In this document: positions 41,281 to 50,450 of the stretch, piece by piece
How the letters are laid out: each line of letters opens with the position of its first letter
How positions within the stretch are numbered: position 1 is the stretch's first letter
NCBI GenBank assembly: GCA_036752905.1
Contig: DAIORT010000002.1
Location: 132,631-196,630, forward strand
DNA length: 64,000 bases
Direction of reading: 5' to 3'
Source: UBA4877 sp002399345
GTDB lineage: Bacteria; Bacillota; Thermoanaerobacteria; Thermoanaerobacterales; UBA4877
Notes under the pieces: model-generated
What the model was told of the DNA's origin: nothing
Seen by the model: the letters and a program-made list of their open reading frames with translations, nothing else
Database searches by the model: none
Made by a program: the position numbers and the translations under genes

Positions 41281-43356
41281 GTGAACGATTACAAACCGGC
41301 GTCTGTAAGAAATGTAGGAATTTACGCCCATGGAGGGGCAGGCAAGACAACGCTGTCAGAAGCAATGCTGTATGCAGCAAAGGCGATAGACAGGATGGGC
41401 AAAATTAATGAAGGAAATACTACTATGGATTATGACAATGAAGAGATCAAAAGACAGGTTTCCATATCCTTGTCTATAGCTCCTATTGAGTGGAAAGGTA
41501 CAGGGATTAATATATTGGATACCCCGGGATATTTTGATTTTGAAGGTGAGGTCGTAGCAAGTCTCCGGGCAGTTGATTTTGGTGTAGTGGTTGTATGTGC
41601 GGCATCAGGTGTAGAGGTAGGAACTGAAAAGGTGTGCTCACGTTTGTCGAATATGAATATTCCGCGGGCATTTTTTATTAATAAAATGGATAGAGAAAAT
41701 GCCGACTTTGATAAGACATTAAAACAGATAAAAGATACCTTTGGTAATAGCGTGATTCCCTTTATGCTTCCTATAGGCAAGGAAAACAATTTTTCGGGTT
41801 ATATTGATTTGATCAATATGAAAGCGTTTGTACAAAAAAATGATAAGATGGTAAATAGCGAAATACCTCAGGATATGGTACCTCTAGCGGAGTCCGCGAG
41901 AGATGAACTCTTAGAGGTTGTTGCAGGAACCAGTGAGGAGCTGATGGATAAATACTTTTCAGGAGAGGAACTCACGGCTGAAGAGATTAAGTCCGGATTA
42001 AAAACAGCGGTGATCAGTGGCGATGCAATACCTGTTTTGGTCGGGTCTGGACAGCAGTGTATCGGCGTGGAGGCTTTGCTGGACTTTTTGGTTGATTATG
42101 CTCCCTCACCGGCTGATAGGGAAGATATCGAGGGAATAAACACGGCTGATGAGGAAACGGAGATAAGGTATCCCAAGGAGGATGATCCGTTTTCTGCTTT
42201 TGTATTCAAAACAATAGCCGATCCCTTTGTAGGCAGGTTATCAATATTCAGAGTGCTTTTGGGTACAATAAATAGTGATGGCAGTGTTTATAATCCGAAT
42301 AAAAACGCCAAGGAAAAGGTTGGACAGCTTTATCTTATAAAGGGTAAAAAACAGATTCCGGTAGACAGGCTAGTGTCAGGTGATATAGGGGCTGTTTCGA
42401 AGCTTGCGGTAACGGCTACTTCCGATACATTATGTGATGCAGGCAAAAAGGTTAAGTATCCGCCTATCGAGTTTCCTGCACCGTCTCTTGAACTGGCGAT
42501 TGAGCCCAAGTCTAAAGGAGACGATGAAAAAATCAATTCCGGCCTGGCCCGGTTGATGGAAGAGGATCCCACGTTTGAAGTGGAACGGAACGCCGAAACA
42601 GGACAGACCGTAATAAAAGGTATGGGAGAATTGCATCTTGAAGTGATAGCGAGAAAACTTATGGATAAATTCGGGGTGGAGTGCATACTAACACAGCCAA
42701 AGATACCATATAGGGAAACTATCAAGGGTAAGGCCCATGTGGAAGGCAAACATAAAAAGCAAACGGGTGGACACGGACAATTCGGACACGTCTGGATAGA
42801 CTTTGAGCCTGCTGAGGGAGATTTTGTTTTTGAGGAAAAGATATTTGGGGGCTCAGTACCAAAACAATATATACCTGCCGTGGAGAAAGGCTTGAGAGAT
42901 TGCATTAAGCACGGGATACTGGCAGGTTATCCGGTGGTAAATATGAAGGCGACCCTTGTAGACGGTTCTTATCACCCGGTGGATTCATCGGAGATGTCCT
43001 TTAAGATAGCGGCTTCGTTAGCATTTAAAAAGGGAATGGAGCAGGCTAATCCTGTGCTTTTGGAACCTGTGATGCATGTAGAGGTACAGGTACCGGAAGA
43101 GTATATGGGTGATATCATAGGAGATCTTAATAAAAGGCGCGGTAAAATCCTGGGTATGAATCCTAAGAATGGTTTTCAGCTTGTAATAGCCGAGGTGCCG
43201 CAGGCTGAAATGTATAAATACGGAAATGATCTGCGGTCTATAACACAGGCAAGAGGATCATTTTCTATGAGGTTTGAGAGATATGAAGAGGTGCTTCCTT
43301 CTATATCGGAAAAGATAATTGAAGCGGCCAACCCGAAGGTAAAGGTGGCAAAATAA
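41281..43356 (+). CDS. Elongation factor G-like GTPase (EF-G paralogue)
   Basis: This 691-residue protein has the EF-G domain order: GTPase with P-loop HGGAGKTTL, DTPGYFDF and NKMD, then domains II-V with KSKGDDEKINSGLARLMEEDP. The P-loop has GGAGKTTL where translational EF-G has IDAGKTTT, which marks the EF-G-like paralogues found in many Clostridia beside the true fusA. Their role is unclear (translation under stress or ribosome maturation have been suggested for relatives). It begins with GTG after AAGGGAG and stands alone. The true fusA would be expected next to tuf outside this window. Confidence 0.85.
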   Translation: MNDYKPASVRNVGIYAHGGAGKTTLSEAMLYAAKAIDRMGKINEGNTTMDYDNEEIKRQVSISLSIAPIEWKGTGINILDTPGYFDFEGEVVASLRAVDFGVVVVCAASGVEVGTEKVCSRLSNMNIPRAFFINKMDRENADFDKTLKQIKDTFGNSVIPFMLPIGKENNFSGYIDLINMKAFVQKNDKMVNSEIPQDMVPLAESARDELLEVVAGTSEELMDKYFSGEELTAEEIKSGLKTAVISGDAIPVLVGSGQQCIGVEALLDFLVDYAPSPADREDIEGINTADEETEIRYPKEDDPFSAFVFKTIADPFVGRLSIFRVLLGTINSDGSVYNPNKNAKEKVGQLYLIKGKKQIPVDRLVSGDIGAVSKLAVTATSDTLCDAGKKVKYPPIEFPAPSLELAIEPKSKGDDEKINSGLARLMEEDPTFEVERNAETGQTVIKGMGELHLEVIARKLMDKFGVECILTQPKIPYRETIKGKAHVEGKHKKQTGGHGQFGHVWIDFEPAEGDFVFEEKIFGGSVPKQYIPAVEKGLRDCIKHGILAGYPVVNMKATLVDGSYHPVDSSEMSFKIAASLAFKKGMEQANPVLLEPVMHVEVQVPEEYMGDIIGDLNKRRGKILGMNPKNGFQLVIAEVPQAEMYKYGNDLRSITQARGSFSMRFERYEEVLPSISEKIIEAANPKVKVAK

Positions 43357-43360
43357 GGCG

Positions 43361-43389
43361 TTGACAAAATAGGGACTGAATGATAATAT
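43361..43389 (+). promoter_or_regulatory. Promoter of the proS T-box transcript
   Basis: TTGACA (43361-43366), 17 bases and TAATAT (43384-43389). The start near 43396 lies just ahead of the T-box stem I. Confidence 0.75.
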
Positions 43390-43404
43390 TTATAATATGA
43401 ATAT

Positions 43405-43619
43405 ATTGAAAGCGATGACAGGGAAACTATAAATAATACTGGTATACAGAGAACCTGCCGCAGCTGAAAGGTCGGTTGCCGTGTGATTTATATCCCATCC
43501 CTATAGCTGAGAGCGATAAGCTCATCCGGGTGACCGTTATCTGTTTAAGCTGGGTTATGCCAATAAGGGTGGTACCGCGGAGCCTTCCGTCCCTATGAGG
43601 GGAACGGAGGGCTTTTTTG
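43405..43619 (+). promoter_or_regulatory. T-box leader controlling proS
   Basis: The T-box sequence AGGGTGGTACCGCGG is at 43566-43580, followed by a terminator hairpin (43582-43612) and a T-run. Stem I is formed by ACAGGGA near 43419 and TCCCT near 43498. The codon CCC at 43494-43496, followed by A, is in the right place to be the proline specifier. Uncharged tRNA-Pro would stabilise the antiterminator and switch on proS. Confidence 0.92.
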
Positions 43620-43671
43620 TTATCAGCCCGGCACAAAATAAATATTGTATAGAGCAGAAAGGAAGTCTAAG

Positions 43672-45114
43672 ATGACTGATGAAGATCAGGTTGTAAAGGA
43701 AATAACCCCAATGGAAAAAGATTTTTCACAATGGTATATTGATACGATACTTAAGACGGAGCTGGCTGATTATACTACAGTAAGGGGATGTATTGTATTC
43801 AGGCCGTATGGATATGCACTGTGGGAAAATATGCAGAGCCTGCTGGACAAAAGATTTAAGGAGACCGGACACAAGAATGCTTATTTTCCTCTCTTTATTC
43901 CCGAATCTCTGCTTAACAAGGAAGTTGAGCATGTGGAAGGTTTTGCACCCGAGGTAGCGTGGGTAACTCACGGAGGTGACGAGGAGCTTGCTGAAAGACT
44001 GGCGGTTAGGCCAACATCCGAGACAATAATATGCAGTATGTATTCAAAATGGGTAAAATCCTGGAGAGACCTGCCGATTTTGATAAACCAGTGGGCTAAT
44101 GTTGTACGCTGGGAAAAGAGCACGCGGCCGTTTCTGCGTACATCGGAGTTTTTGTGGCAGGAAGGCCATACGGCTCACAGTACTGAGAAAGAGGCAGAGC
44201 AGGAGACACTCCGGATGCTGGATGTCTACAGGGATTTTGTGGAGTCAGAGTTGGCTCTTCCAGTTATAGCAGGCAGAAAAACAGAGAATGAGAAATTTGC
44301 CGGTGCGCTCAGAACATACTGTATAGAAGCACTCATGAAGGATGGCAAGGCACTACAGGCGGGTACGTCGCATAACCTAGGGCAGCACTTTGCTGAGGTG
44401 TTTGACATACAGTATTTAGATAAAGACGGACAGCTTAAGTATGTCTGGCAGACGTCATGGGGAGTATCAACCAGACTTATCGGAGCTGTTATAATGACTC
44501 ACGGGGATAACAAGGGGCTCAAGCTCCCACCTAGAGTAGCGCCGATACAGGCAGTAATTATTCCGATACCGGGCAAAGAAAGTGCGGTAGTATATGACAG
44601 GGCTAAGAAGCTTAAAGAAACGCTTAAGGGCGCATACAGGGTGGAGTTGGATATGAATGATGAAAAGACACCCGGATGGAAATTTAGTGAATATGAAATG
44701 AAAGGCGTGCCTTTGAGAATAGAGATCGGTCCTAGAGATGTAAAGAAGAATCAGGTTGTATTGGTAAGAAGGGACAATGGCGAAAAAACCTCTGTATCAC
44801 AGGATGAGCTGTATGAAACAGTCGGCAAACTGTTGGAAGATATACAAAAAAATATGTATAATCAGGCAAAGTCATTTACAGAGGAAAATACACATACTGT
44901 GCATAATTTTGATGAATTCAAAGATGTATTGGAGGATAAGAAAGGTTTTGTAAAGGCTAACTGGTGCGGGAGTACCGAGTGTGAGCTTGCAATAAAGGAA
45001 AAGACTATGGCAACAATAAGATGTATACCTTTTGAAGACAGCGAGCCGGATGGAAATTGTATATGCTGTGGGAAGAAGGCTACAAAAAAGGTCGTATTTG
45101 CTAGAGCATATTAA
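43672..45114 (+). CDS. proS: Prolyl-tRNA synthetase, eukaryote/archaeal-like type
   Basis: ProS charges tRNA-Pro. This 480-residue form lacks the large editing insertion of the E. coli type and has the C-terminal zinc-binding-like domain (WCGSTECELAIKEK and CICCGKKA) and terminal Tyr of the archaeal/eukaryotic type. Class II motifs are visible as VRPTSETIICSMYSKW and FLRTSEFLWQEGHTAH. AAAGGAAG suits ATG 43672; ATG 43645 has no site. The T-box leader directly upstream agrees with the identity. Confidence 0.96.
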   Translation: MTDEDQVVKEITPMEKDFSQWYIDTILKTELADYTTVRGCIVFRPYGYALWENMQSLLDKRFKETGHKNAYFPLFIPESLLNKEVEHVEGFAPEVAWVTHGGDEELAERLAVRPTSETIICSMYSKWVKSWRDLPILINQWANVVRWEKSTRPFLRTSEFLWQEGHTAHSTEKEAEQETLRMLDVYRDFVESELALPVIAGRKTENEKFAGALRTYCIEALMKDGKALQAGTSHNLGQHFAEVFDIQYLDKDGQLKYVWQTSWGVSTRLIGAVIMTHGDNKGLKLPPRVAPIQAVIIPIPGKESAVVYDRAKKLKETLKGAYRVELDMNDEKTPGWKFSEYEMKGVPLRIEIGPRDVKKNQVVLVRRDNGEKTSVSQDELYETVGKLLEDIQKNMYNQAKSFTEENTHTVHNFDEFKDVLEDKKGFVKANWCGSTECELAIKEKTMATIRCIPFEDSEPDGNCICCGKKATKKVVFARAY

Positions 45115-45154
45115 TTGCTTAATTCAGGCAAATTTTTCAAATTATTTTTTTAGC

Positions 45155-45205
45155 ATATAAACCACCCTTACTGTAAACAATAAAATTCAGGAGGGTGGTT
45201 TATAT
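45155..45205 (+). promoter_or_regulatory. Hairpin enclosing the ribosome-binding site of the next gene
   Basis: A perfect 14-bp inverted repeat (45155-45168 with 45192-45205) includes the whole GGAGGGTGG site region and the first two bases of ATG 45204. As RNA it would hide the start region; as DNA it could be an operator. No T-run follows, so it is a poor terminator for proS. Confidence 0.6.
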
Positions 45206-45470
45206 GTCTACTATAACAGTTAATTTGGGTGATTTTAATCCGGTACTAGACGGTGTCAAGGTAAAGGATGTTGTGGAGAATGCCTCCGATGAAGATGAGC
45301 TTATAATAAACATCGACAGTAATGATTCAGTGGATGCATATAATATTTATAGTATATTAGAAAATGGAAATTATGAATTTTCGCCTAAAACTACAAACGA
45401 TGGCAAGACTTATACTATTACGGCTCATAAAAGGAGGTTCTCTGATGCCAAAGAAAAAGGATTTAAGTAG
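45204..45470 (+). CDS. Small hypothetical protein (88 aa)
   Basis: I do not recognise this protein. It is acidic in the middle (NASDEDELIINIDSND) and basic at the end (TAHKRRFSDAKEKGFK), with beta-rich spacing, no signal peptide and no membrane segment. GGAGGG is well spaced for ATG 45204 but lies inside a perfect hairpin. It overlaps the next small gene by 26 bases in another frame, which suggests coupled translation. Confidence 0.65.
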   Translation: MSTITVNLGDFNPVLDGVKVKDVVENASDEDELIINIDSNDSVDAYNIYSILENGNYEFSPKTTNDGKTYTITAHKRRFSDAKEKGFK

Positions 45471-45654
45471 AAATACCAAAAAACGTATAACCCCGGAAAA
45501 TGCATTTGGTGAATTTGTCCCCAGTTTTTATAAGTGGACCAGTCCCAATGTAATGAGACGGCGCGCTAAATACATGGAGGAGATTTCTAAGGAGGAAAAT
45601 CCCGGGTTTGATGCCGATACCGATCCGGATACGGATCCCGAAGATGATGAATAA
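45445..45654 (+). CDS. Small hypothetical protein with acidic tail (69 aa)
   Basis: I do not recognise this protein. It starts with a lysine-rich segment (MPKKKDLSRNTKKR) and ends with an acidic Asp/Pro-rich tail (DADTDPDTDPEDDE). AAAGGAGG lies 8-15 bases upstream of ATG 45445, a strong site. It overlaps the end of the preceding small gene, and a terminator begins at its stop codon. Confidence 0.65.
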   Translation: MPKKKDLSRNTKKRITPENAFGEFVPSFYKWTSPNVMRRRAKYMEEISKEENPGFDADTDPDTDPEDDE

Positions 45655-45679
45655 GCGTAGTGAATAACTACGCTTTTCT
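45653..45679 (+). terminator. Intrinsic terminator after the small genes
   Basis: AAGCGTAGT pairs with ACTACGCTT over a 5-base loop, ending in TTTTCT. Confidence 0.82.
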
Positions 45680-45752
45680 ATGATTTATTGAGATTAAATG
45701 AGATAATCAAGCATAAGCAAGGAAATAGGTTTGCCATTTAAATTTATTTAGT

Positions 45753-45781
45753 TTTACATATGTGTATACCTGTTTTAAAAT
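45753..45781 (+). promoter_or_regulatory. Promoter of the ctsR operon
   Basis: TTTACA (45753-45758), 17 bases and TAAAAT (45776-45781) form a likely sigma-A promoter with its start near 45788, directly before the CtsR box. Confidence 0.75.
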
Positions 45782-45790
45782 AATACTAAA

Positions 45791-45807
45791 GGTCAAAGAA
45801 AGTCAAA
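45791..45807 (+). promoter_or_regulatory. CtsR operator
   Basis: GGTCAAAGAAAGTCAAA matches the CtsR heptad repeat (RGTCAAANANRGTCAAA) at every specified base. Its place at the transcript start fits repression of the clpC operon by CtsR under non-stress conditions. Confidence 0.93.
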
Positions 45808-45829
45808 GACAAAAATGGGGTGAAATGAT

Positions 45830-46303
45830 GTGGCGAAGCTCAGTGATATTATCGAGAGCTTTATCAAGCAGATGCTTGAAATAAATGAAGGAAATTTTGT
45901 TGAAATTCAACGCAATGAATTAGCCAATTATTTTAAATGTGCTCCATCCCAAATAAATTACGTTCTTGAAACCCGTTTTACCTATGAAAGGGGCTATTAT
46001 ATAGAAAGTAAACGGGGAGGCGGCGGATATGTGAGGATATTTAAGGCTAGTGTTGATGAAGACAGCTATCTGTCTCAGATGTTGTCTAAAAAAATGGGAG
46101 TTGATATGGGACAGCAAATTGCATTCGCATATATCGACGGTCTGCTTGAACAGAACTTAATAGATGAAAAAACACATAGTATTTTGAAGAATATTGTAAG
46201 CGATAAGGTTCTCGGTAATATCGACCGTAAGCCACGCGATGAGTTAAGAGCAAATATTGTGAAGTCTATTTTCCTCACATTGATTAAATTTTGTAATAAT
46301 TAG
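45830..46303 (+). CDS. ctsR: Heat-shock repressor CtsR
   Basis: CtsR represses clp genes and is inactivated by heat or through McsB. The N-terminal winged helix (NELANYFKCAPSQINYVLETRF) is followed by the beta-hairpin wing ESKRGGGGYVRI, whose glycine-rich tip senses temperature in the Bacillus protein. The start is GTG 45830 after GGGGTGA; 157 residues is normal. The operator at 45791-45807 shows autoregulation. Confidence 0.96.
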   Translation: MAKLSDIIESFIKQMLEINEGNFVEIQRNELANYFKCAPSQINYVLETRFTYERGYYIESKRGGGGYVRIFKASVDEDSYLSQMLSKKMGVDMGQQIAFAYIDGLLEQNLIDEKTHSILKNIVSDKVLGNIDRKPRDELRANIVKSIFLTLIKFCNN

Positions 46304-46314
46304 GAGGGGTTGTT

Positions 46315-46866
46315 ATGCTTTGTGAGAGATGTGGTAAGAATCCAGCTACGGTTCATTATACTCAGACAATTAACGGCGTAAGCTCGGAGATGCATATATG
46401 TTCAGAATGTGCCAGAGAGATTGGCGCATCTATGGGAGAAAGCTTTCAAGGAATGTTGAACGATTTTGGACAGTCACTTTTTAATACGGGGATGTTTGCA
46501 GAACCATTCGGGCTGGGAAACTTTTTGTCAGGCTTTATGGGCACACCGGATGAAGAGAATGAGACGGACTTAAAATGTAAGTACTGCGGCAGAAACTATT
46601 CCGATTTTATGAAGACAGGTTTTTTAGGATGCCCGGGTTGTTATGTTATTTTTAGGGATAGGTTAAGCCCGCTTATTAAAAGGATACATGGAAGCAACTC
46701 TCATGTTGGAAAGGTACCCCGCAGAAAAGGCGGAGATTTACGTGTAAAACGTGAAATTAAGGATTTAAAAAACCAGATGAATGCATCAGTCAAAAAGGAA
46801 GAATTCGAAACAGCTGCACAGCTAAGAGATAAGATAAAGGAACTTGAAAAGAAATTGGATGGATAG
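46315..46866 (+). CDS. mcsA: McsA, activator of the McsB arginine kinase
   Basis: McsA is a zinc protein that activates McsB and modulates CtsR. Two CxxC pairs sit at the N-terminus (CERCGKNP and CSECARE) and two more around residues 87 and 104 (CKYCG and CPGC), and the C-terminal UVR-like coiled segment is QMNASVKKEEFETAAQLRDK. The length of 183 residues is normal. It lies between ctsR and mcsB. Confidence 0.95.
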   Translation: MLCERCGKNPATVHYTQTINGVSSEMHICSECAREIGASMGESFQGMLNDFGQSLFNTGMFAEPFGLGNFLSGFMGTPDEENETDLKCKYCGRNYSDFMKTGFLGCPGCYVIFRDRLSPLIKRIHGSNSHVGKVPRRKGGDLRVKREIKDLKNQMNASVKKEEFETAAQLRDKIKELEKKLDG

Positions 46867-46878
46867 GAGTGATAATAT

Positions 46879-47910
46879 ATGAGCTGGTTTGAAGACAATG
46901 GCCCGGAAGGTGATGTCGTACTCAGCAGCAGAATTAGGCTGGCAAGAAATTTTGATGATTTGCCTTTTCCTGGTATAATGGATAAAGACAAAGCGAATAC
47001 TTCTGTTAAGAGATGTAAAAACGCCTTATTGGACAATGGAAATGCTCTTTCCCCTAATCTTGAATTCGTTGATTTAGGTAAGATGGATGACATAAGCCGC
47101 CAGGCATTGGTGGAAAAACACCTTATAAGTCCCGAACTTGCGCAAGACTATGAAAAGGGTGCTTTAATACTGAAAGATGACAATTCTATTTCCATTATGA
47201 TAAATGAGGAGGACCATATAAGAATTCAATGTTTTTCTGCAGGGCTTGATTTAGAAAAGACCTGGGATCTGGCAGATAAAGTTGATGATTTGCTGGAGGA
47301 AAATGTGTCATATGCTTTTGACAAAGAGTTGGGATATATCACCGCTTGTCCTACAAACATCGGCAGCGGGATGAGGGTGTCGGTTATGATGCACCTTCCC
47401 GTTTTAGTTAAGACGGGTAATATGAAGAGTGTAATTGACGGCATTACGAAATTGGGCGTAACAGCAAGAGGTATATATGGCGAAGGATCACAGGCTTTAG
47501 GAGATATTTTCCAGCTGTCTAATCAGGTGACTATAGGCAAGCCGGAGATAGAGATTATTGAAAACTTAAATGGTCTGGTCAAGGAGACTTTAAATGCAGA
47601 GCGGACAACCAGGGATGCACTTTTGAAAAACTCGCGCGTACAGGTAGAGGATATTGTCTGGCGTTCATACGGTCTTTTGACTAATGCACGTGTGCTTACT
47701 TCTGATGAGGCACTTAAATTGCTCTCGGACGTACGTATGGGTGTGAACATGGGCATAATAGAAGTGCCACTTGCAGTTCTGGATAAACTTTTGATAATGA
47801 TTAGACCAGCTAATTTGCAGCTTATATACAAGTCCAAACTGTCGCCTAGTGAGAGAGACTGTAAAAGGGCAGAATATGTAAAAAGCGCATTAAGTAAAAC
47901 GGAGGTGTAA
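46879..47910 (+). CDS. mcsB: Protein arginine kinase McsB
   Basis: McsB phosphorylates arginines of CtsR and of misfolded proteins, marking the latter for ClpC-ClpP. It has the phosphagen-kinase fold: VVLSSRIRLARN near residue 16, the segment TACPTNIGSGMRVSVMMHLP with the nucleophilic-site Cys, and the nucleotide-binding GITKLGVTARGIYGEGSQALG. At 343 residues it is of normal size. It sits between mcsA and clpC. Confidence 0.96.
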   Translation: MSWFEDNGPEGDVVLSSRIRLARNFDDLPFPGIMDKDKANTSVKRCKNALLDNGNALSPNLEFVDLGKMDDISRQALVEKHLISPELAQDYEKGALILKDDNSISIMINEEDHIRIQCFSAGLDLEKTWDLADKVDDLLEENVSYAFDKELGYITACPTNIGSGMRVSVMMHLPVLVKTGNMKSVIDGITKLGVTARGIYGEGSQALGDIFQLSNQVTIGKPEIEIIENLNGLVKETLNAERTTRDALLKNSRVQVEDIVWRSYGLLTNARVLTSDEALKLLSDVRMGVNMGIIEVPLAVLDKLLIMIRPANLQLIYKSKLSPSERDCKRAEYVKSALSKTEV

Positions 47911-47915
47911 AAATT

Positions 47916-50354
47916 ATGATGTTCGGAGGAAGATTTACTGAAAGAGCTCAGAAGGTATTAATATTAGCTAACGAACAGGCTCAGGATTTAAACCACAATT
48001 ATATAGGGACAGAGCATATACTGCTTGGTCTTTTGAAAGAGAATGACGGAGTGGCTGCTCAGGCTCTTCACAATCTTGGCGCTCAGTATGATGATGTTAG
48101 AGAACGTATAGAGAGCCTTGTTGGAGTGGGTGCCATGCCGACGGATGTGGTAGGCTATACACCGCGTGCAAAAAGGATATTGGAGCTTAGTTTTGTTGAG
48201 GCAAGGCGGCTGGGACATAATTATGTAGGTACGGAGCATATATTCCTTGGACTTTTAAGAGAAGGTGAGGGTGTGGCCGCCAGGGTACTTATGGAGATGG
48301 GTATCGACTTAAATCGTGCAAGAGAAGAAGTTACGAAGATGTTATCACAAGAACCCGGATCATCGGCTAAAAAAGGCAAGGGGGGCAGTACTCCCAATGT
48401 TGATCAGTATGGTAGAGACTTAACGGAGATGGCCAGGGATGGTAAGCTGGATCCTGTTATAGGTAGGCAAAAAGAGACACAGAGAGTAATACAGGTGCTA
48501 TCCAGAAGGACCAAAAACAATCCGTGCCTTATCGGTGACCCCGGTGTTGGAAAAACCGCTATTGTCGAGGGCCTGGCCCAGCAGATAGTGGAAGGAAATG
48601 TTCCGGAACTTTTGAATGACAAGAGAGTGGTCACGTTGGATCTGTCTTCTTTGGTGGCCGGTGCAAAATACAGAGGCGAATTTGAGGAACGACTTAAAAG
48701 TGTTGTAAATGAGGTAATCAAATCACAAAATATAATACTTTTTGTAGATGAGATGCATACCATCATTGGTGCCGGTGCGGCAGAGGGAGCAATCGATGCT
48801 TCAAACATATTAAAACCGGCACTGGCCCGTGGTGAAATTCAAATGGTTGGGGCTACAACCACTGATGAATATAGAAAATATGTGGAAAAAGACTCTGCAT
48901 TGGAGCGCAGGTTCCAGCCGATAATGGTTGGAGAACCCACGGTGGAAGAGACCATAGAAATACTAAAGGGCCTTAGGGACAAATATGAAGCACATCATCG
49001 TGTAAAGATAGAAGACAGTGCGTTGGAGGCAGCTGCAAAGCTCTCCTCACGATATATCAATGACAGATATCTTCCGGATAAGGCTATTGATCTTATGGAT
49101 GAGGCTGCATCCAGAGCACGGCTTCAGTCATATGTTGCTCCACCCGACATTAAAGAAATGGAGAATAAGCTTAGGGAACTACAAAATGAAAAGGAGGCAG
49201 CGATAAGCTCTCAGGAGTTTGAAAAGGCCGCTAAGGTAAGAGATGAAGAGCATAAGATAAAAGATGAGATAGATGGCAAGAAGAAAAAATGGGAGACAAA
49301 AAACATGTCCAATGGCAAATGTGTAACGGATGATGACATAGCATATATTGTCTCCAGCTGGACGGGCATACCGGTGAAAAGCCTCACCCAGGCAGAGTCG
49401 GACAGACTCCTTAATCTTGAGAATATACTCCATAAGAGGGTTGTATCACAGGATGAAGCTGTGGATGCTGTATCACGTGCCATAAGAAGGGCGCGGGTCG
49501 GTCTTAAGGATCCAAAAAGGCCTATCGGTTCCTTTATATTCCTGGGACCAACCGGAGTTGGTAAAACCGAGCTGGCCAAGTCTTTGGCTGAGGCGATGTT
49601 CGGAGATGAGGATTCCATCATAAGGTTGGATATGTCGGAATATATGGAGAGATACAGCGTGTCCAGACTAATCGGTTCACCTCCGGGATATGTAGGATAC
49701 GAAGAAGGTGGTCAGCTTACTGAAAAGGTAAGGCGTAAACCATATTCCGTAGTACTGTTTGATGAAATAGAGAAGGCACACCCTGATGTGTTCAATATAT
49801 TATTGCAGATATTGGATGACGGCAGGTTGACAGACGGCCAGGGCAGAATGGTTGACTTTAAAAATACAATAATAATAATGACATCCAACGTAGGTGCAGA
49901 GACAATTAAGAAACAGGAGACCATAGGATTTTCCACAAAAGAAGACGAAGGTCTCAGTGATTATGAGAATATGAAAGAGAAAGTACTGGATGAACTTAAG
50001 AGGACTTTCAAACCTGAGTTTTTAAACAGGGTTGACGATGTGATTGTTTTCCGTCAGCTGAGTATGAATGATCTTAAGCAAATAGTAGACACAATGCTTA
50101 AAGATGTTAACAAAAGAATTAAACAAAACAATATTAATTTAGAGTTTACTACAAAAGCAAAAGATTATTTAGCGAAAGAAGGTTTTGATCCGACATACGG
50201 AGCCAGGCCGCTAAAAAGAGCAATACAAAAGCATGTGGAAGATTCCCTGTCCGAGCTTATGCTAAAGGGTGAAGTCAAAGCAGGAGATACTGTGGTGGCA
50301 TCGGTAGAAGACAATAAACTAATATTCAAAAACAAACAAAAAGCCAACGTATAG
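47916..50354 (+). CDS. clpC: ATP-dependent unfoldase ClpC
   Basis: ClpC is the Hsp100 chaperone that feeds proteins to ClpP. Two Clp_N repeats at the front (about residues 5-140) bind adaptors such as McsB; the first AAA domain has GDPGVGKTA, a UVR-bearing middle domain (EKEAAISSQEFEKAAKVRDE) follows, and the second AAA domain has GPTGVGKTE. The ClpP-binding loop segment is near IGFSTKE. Two ATGs stand at the start (47916 and 47919), both served by GGAGGTG. Length 812 is typical. It is the last gene of the CtsR operon. Confidence 0.97.
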   Translation: MMFGGRFTERAQKVLILANEQAQDLNHNYIGTEHILLGLLKENDGVAAQALHNLGAQYDDVRERIESLVGVGAMPTDVVGYTPRAKRILELSFVEARRLGHNYVGTEHIFLGLLREGEGVAARVLMEMGIDLNRAREEVTKMLSQEPGSSAKKGKGGSTPNVDQYGRDLTEMARDGKLDPVIGRQKETQRVIQVLSRRTKNNPCLIGDPGVGKTAIVEGLAQQIVEGNVPELLNDKRVVTLDLSSLVAGAKYRGEFEERLKSVVNEVIKSQNIILFVDEMHTIIGAGAAEGAIDASNILKPALARGEIQMVGATTTDEYRKYVEKDSALERRFQPIMVGEPTVEETIEILKGLRDKYEAHHRVKIEDSALEAAAKLSSRYINDRYLPDKAIDLMDEAASRARLQSYVAPPDIKEMENKLRELQNEKEAAISSQEFEKAAKVRDEEHKIKDEIDGKKKKWETKNMSNGKCVTDDDIAYIVSSWTGIPVKSLTQAESDRLLNLENILHKRVVSQDEAVDAVSRAIRRARVGLKDPKRPIGSFIFLGPTGVGKTELAKSLAEAMFGDEDSIIRLDMSEYMERYSVSRLIGSPPGYVGYEEGGQLTEKVRRKPYSVVLFDEIEKAHPDVFNILLQILDDGRLTDGQGRMVDFKNTIIIMTSNVGAETIKKQETIGFSTKEDEGLSDYENMKEKVLDELKRTFKPEFLNRVDDVIVFRQLSMNDLKQIVDTMLKDVNKRIKQNNINLEFTTKAKDYLAKEGFDPTYGARPLKRAIQKHVEDSLSELMLKGEVKAGDTVVASVEDNKLIFKNKQKANV

Positions 50355-50360
50355 AAACAT

Positions 50361-50400
50361 TAAGAGGATCTTTTCGGTATTTGAAAGGGTCCTCTTAACT
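50361..50400 (+). terminator. Hairpin after clpC
   Basis: TTAAGAGGA pairs with TCCTCTTAA, with inner pairing of CTTTTC with GAAAGG. There is no T-run, so termination by itself may be weak; the radA -35 lies within its descending part. Confidence 0.55.
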
Positions 50401-50408
50401 GATATAAT
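50381..50408 (+). promoter_or_regulatory. radA promoter
   Basis: TTGAAA (50381-50386), 16 bases and TATAAT (50403-50408). The -35 lies inside the clpC-radA hairpin, so RNA or DNA structure there may influence it. Confidence 0.6.
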
Positions 50409-50450
50409 ATATGATATACATTTATATATACTGTATTAAAGGGGGGCATT

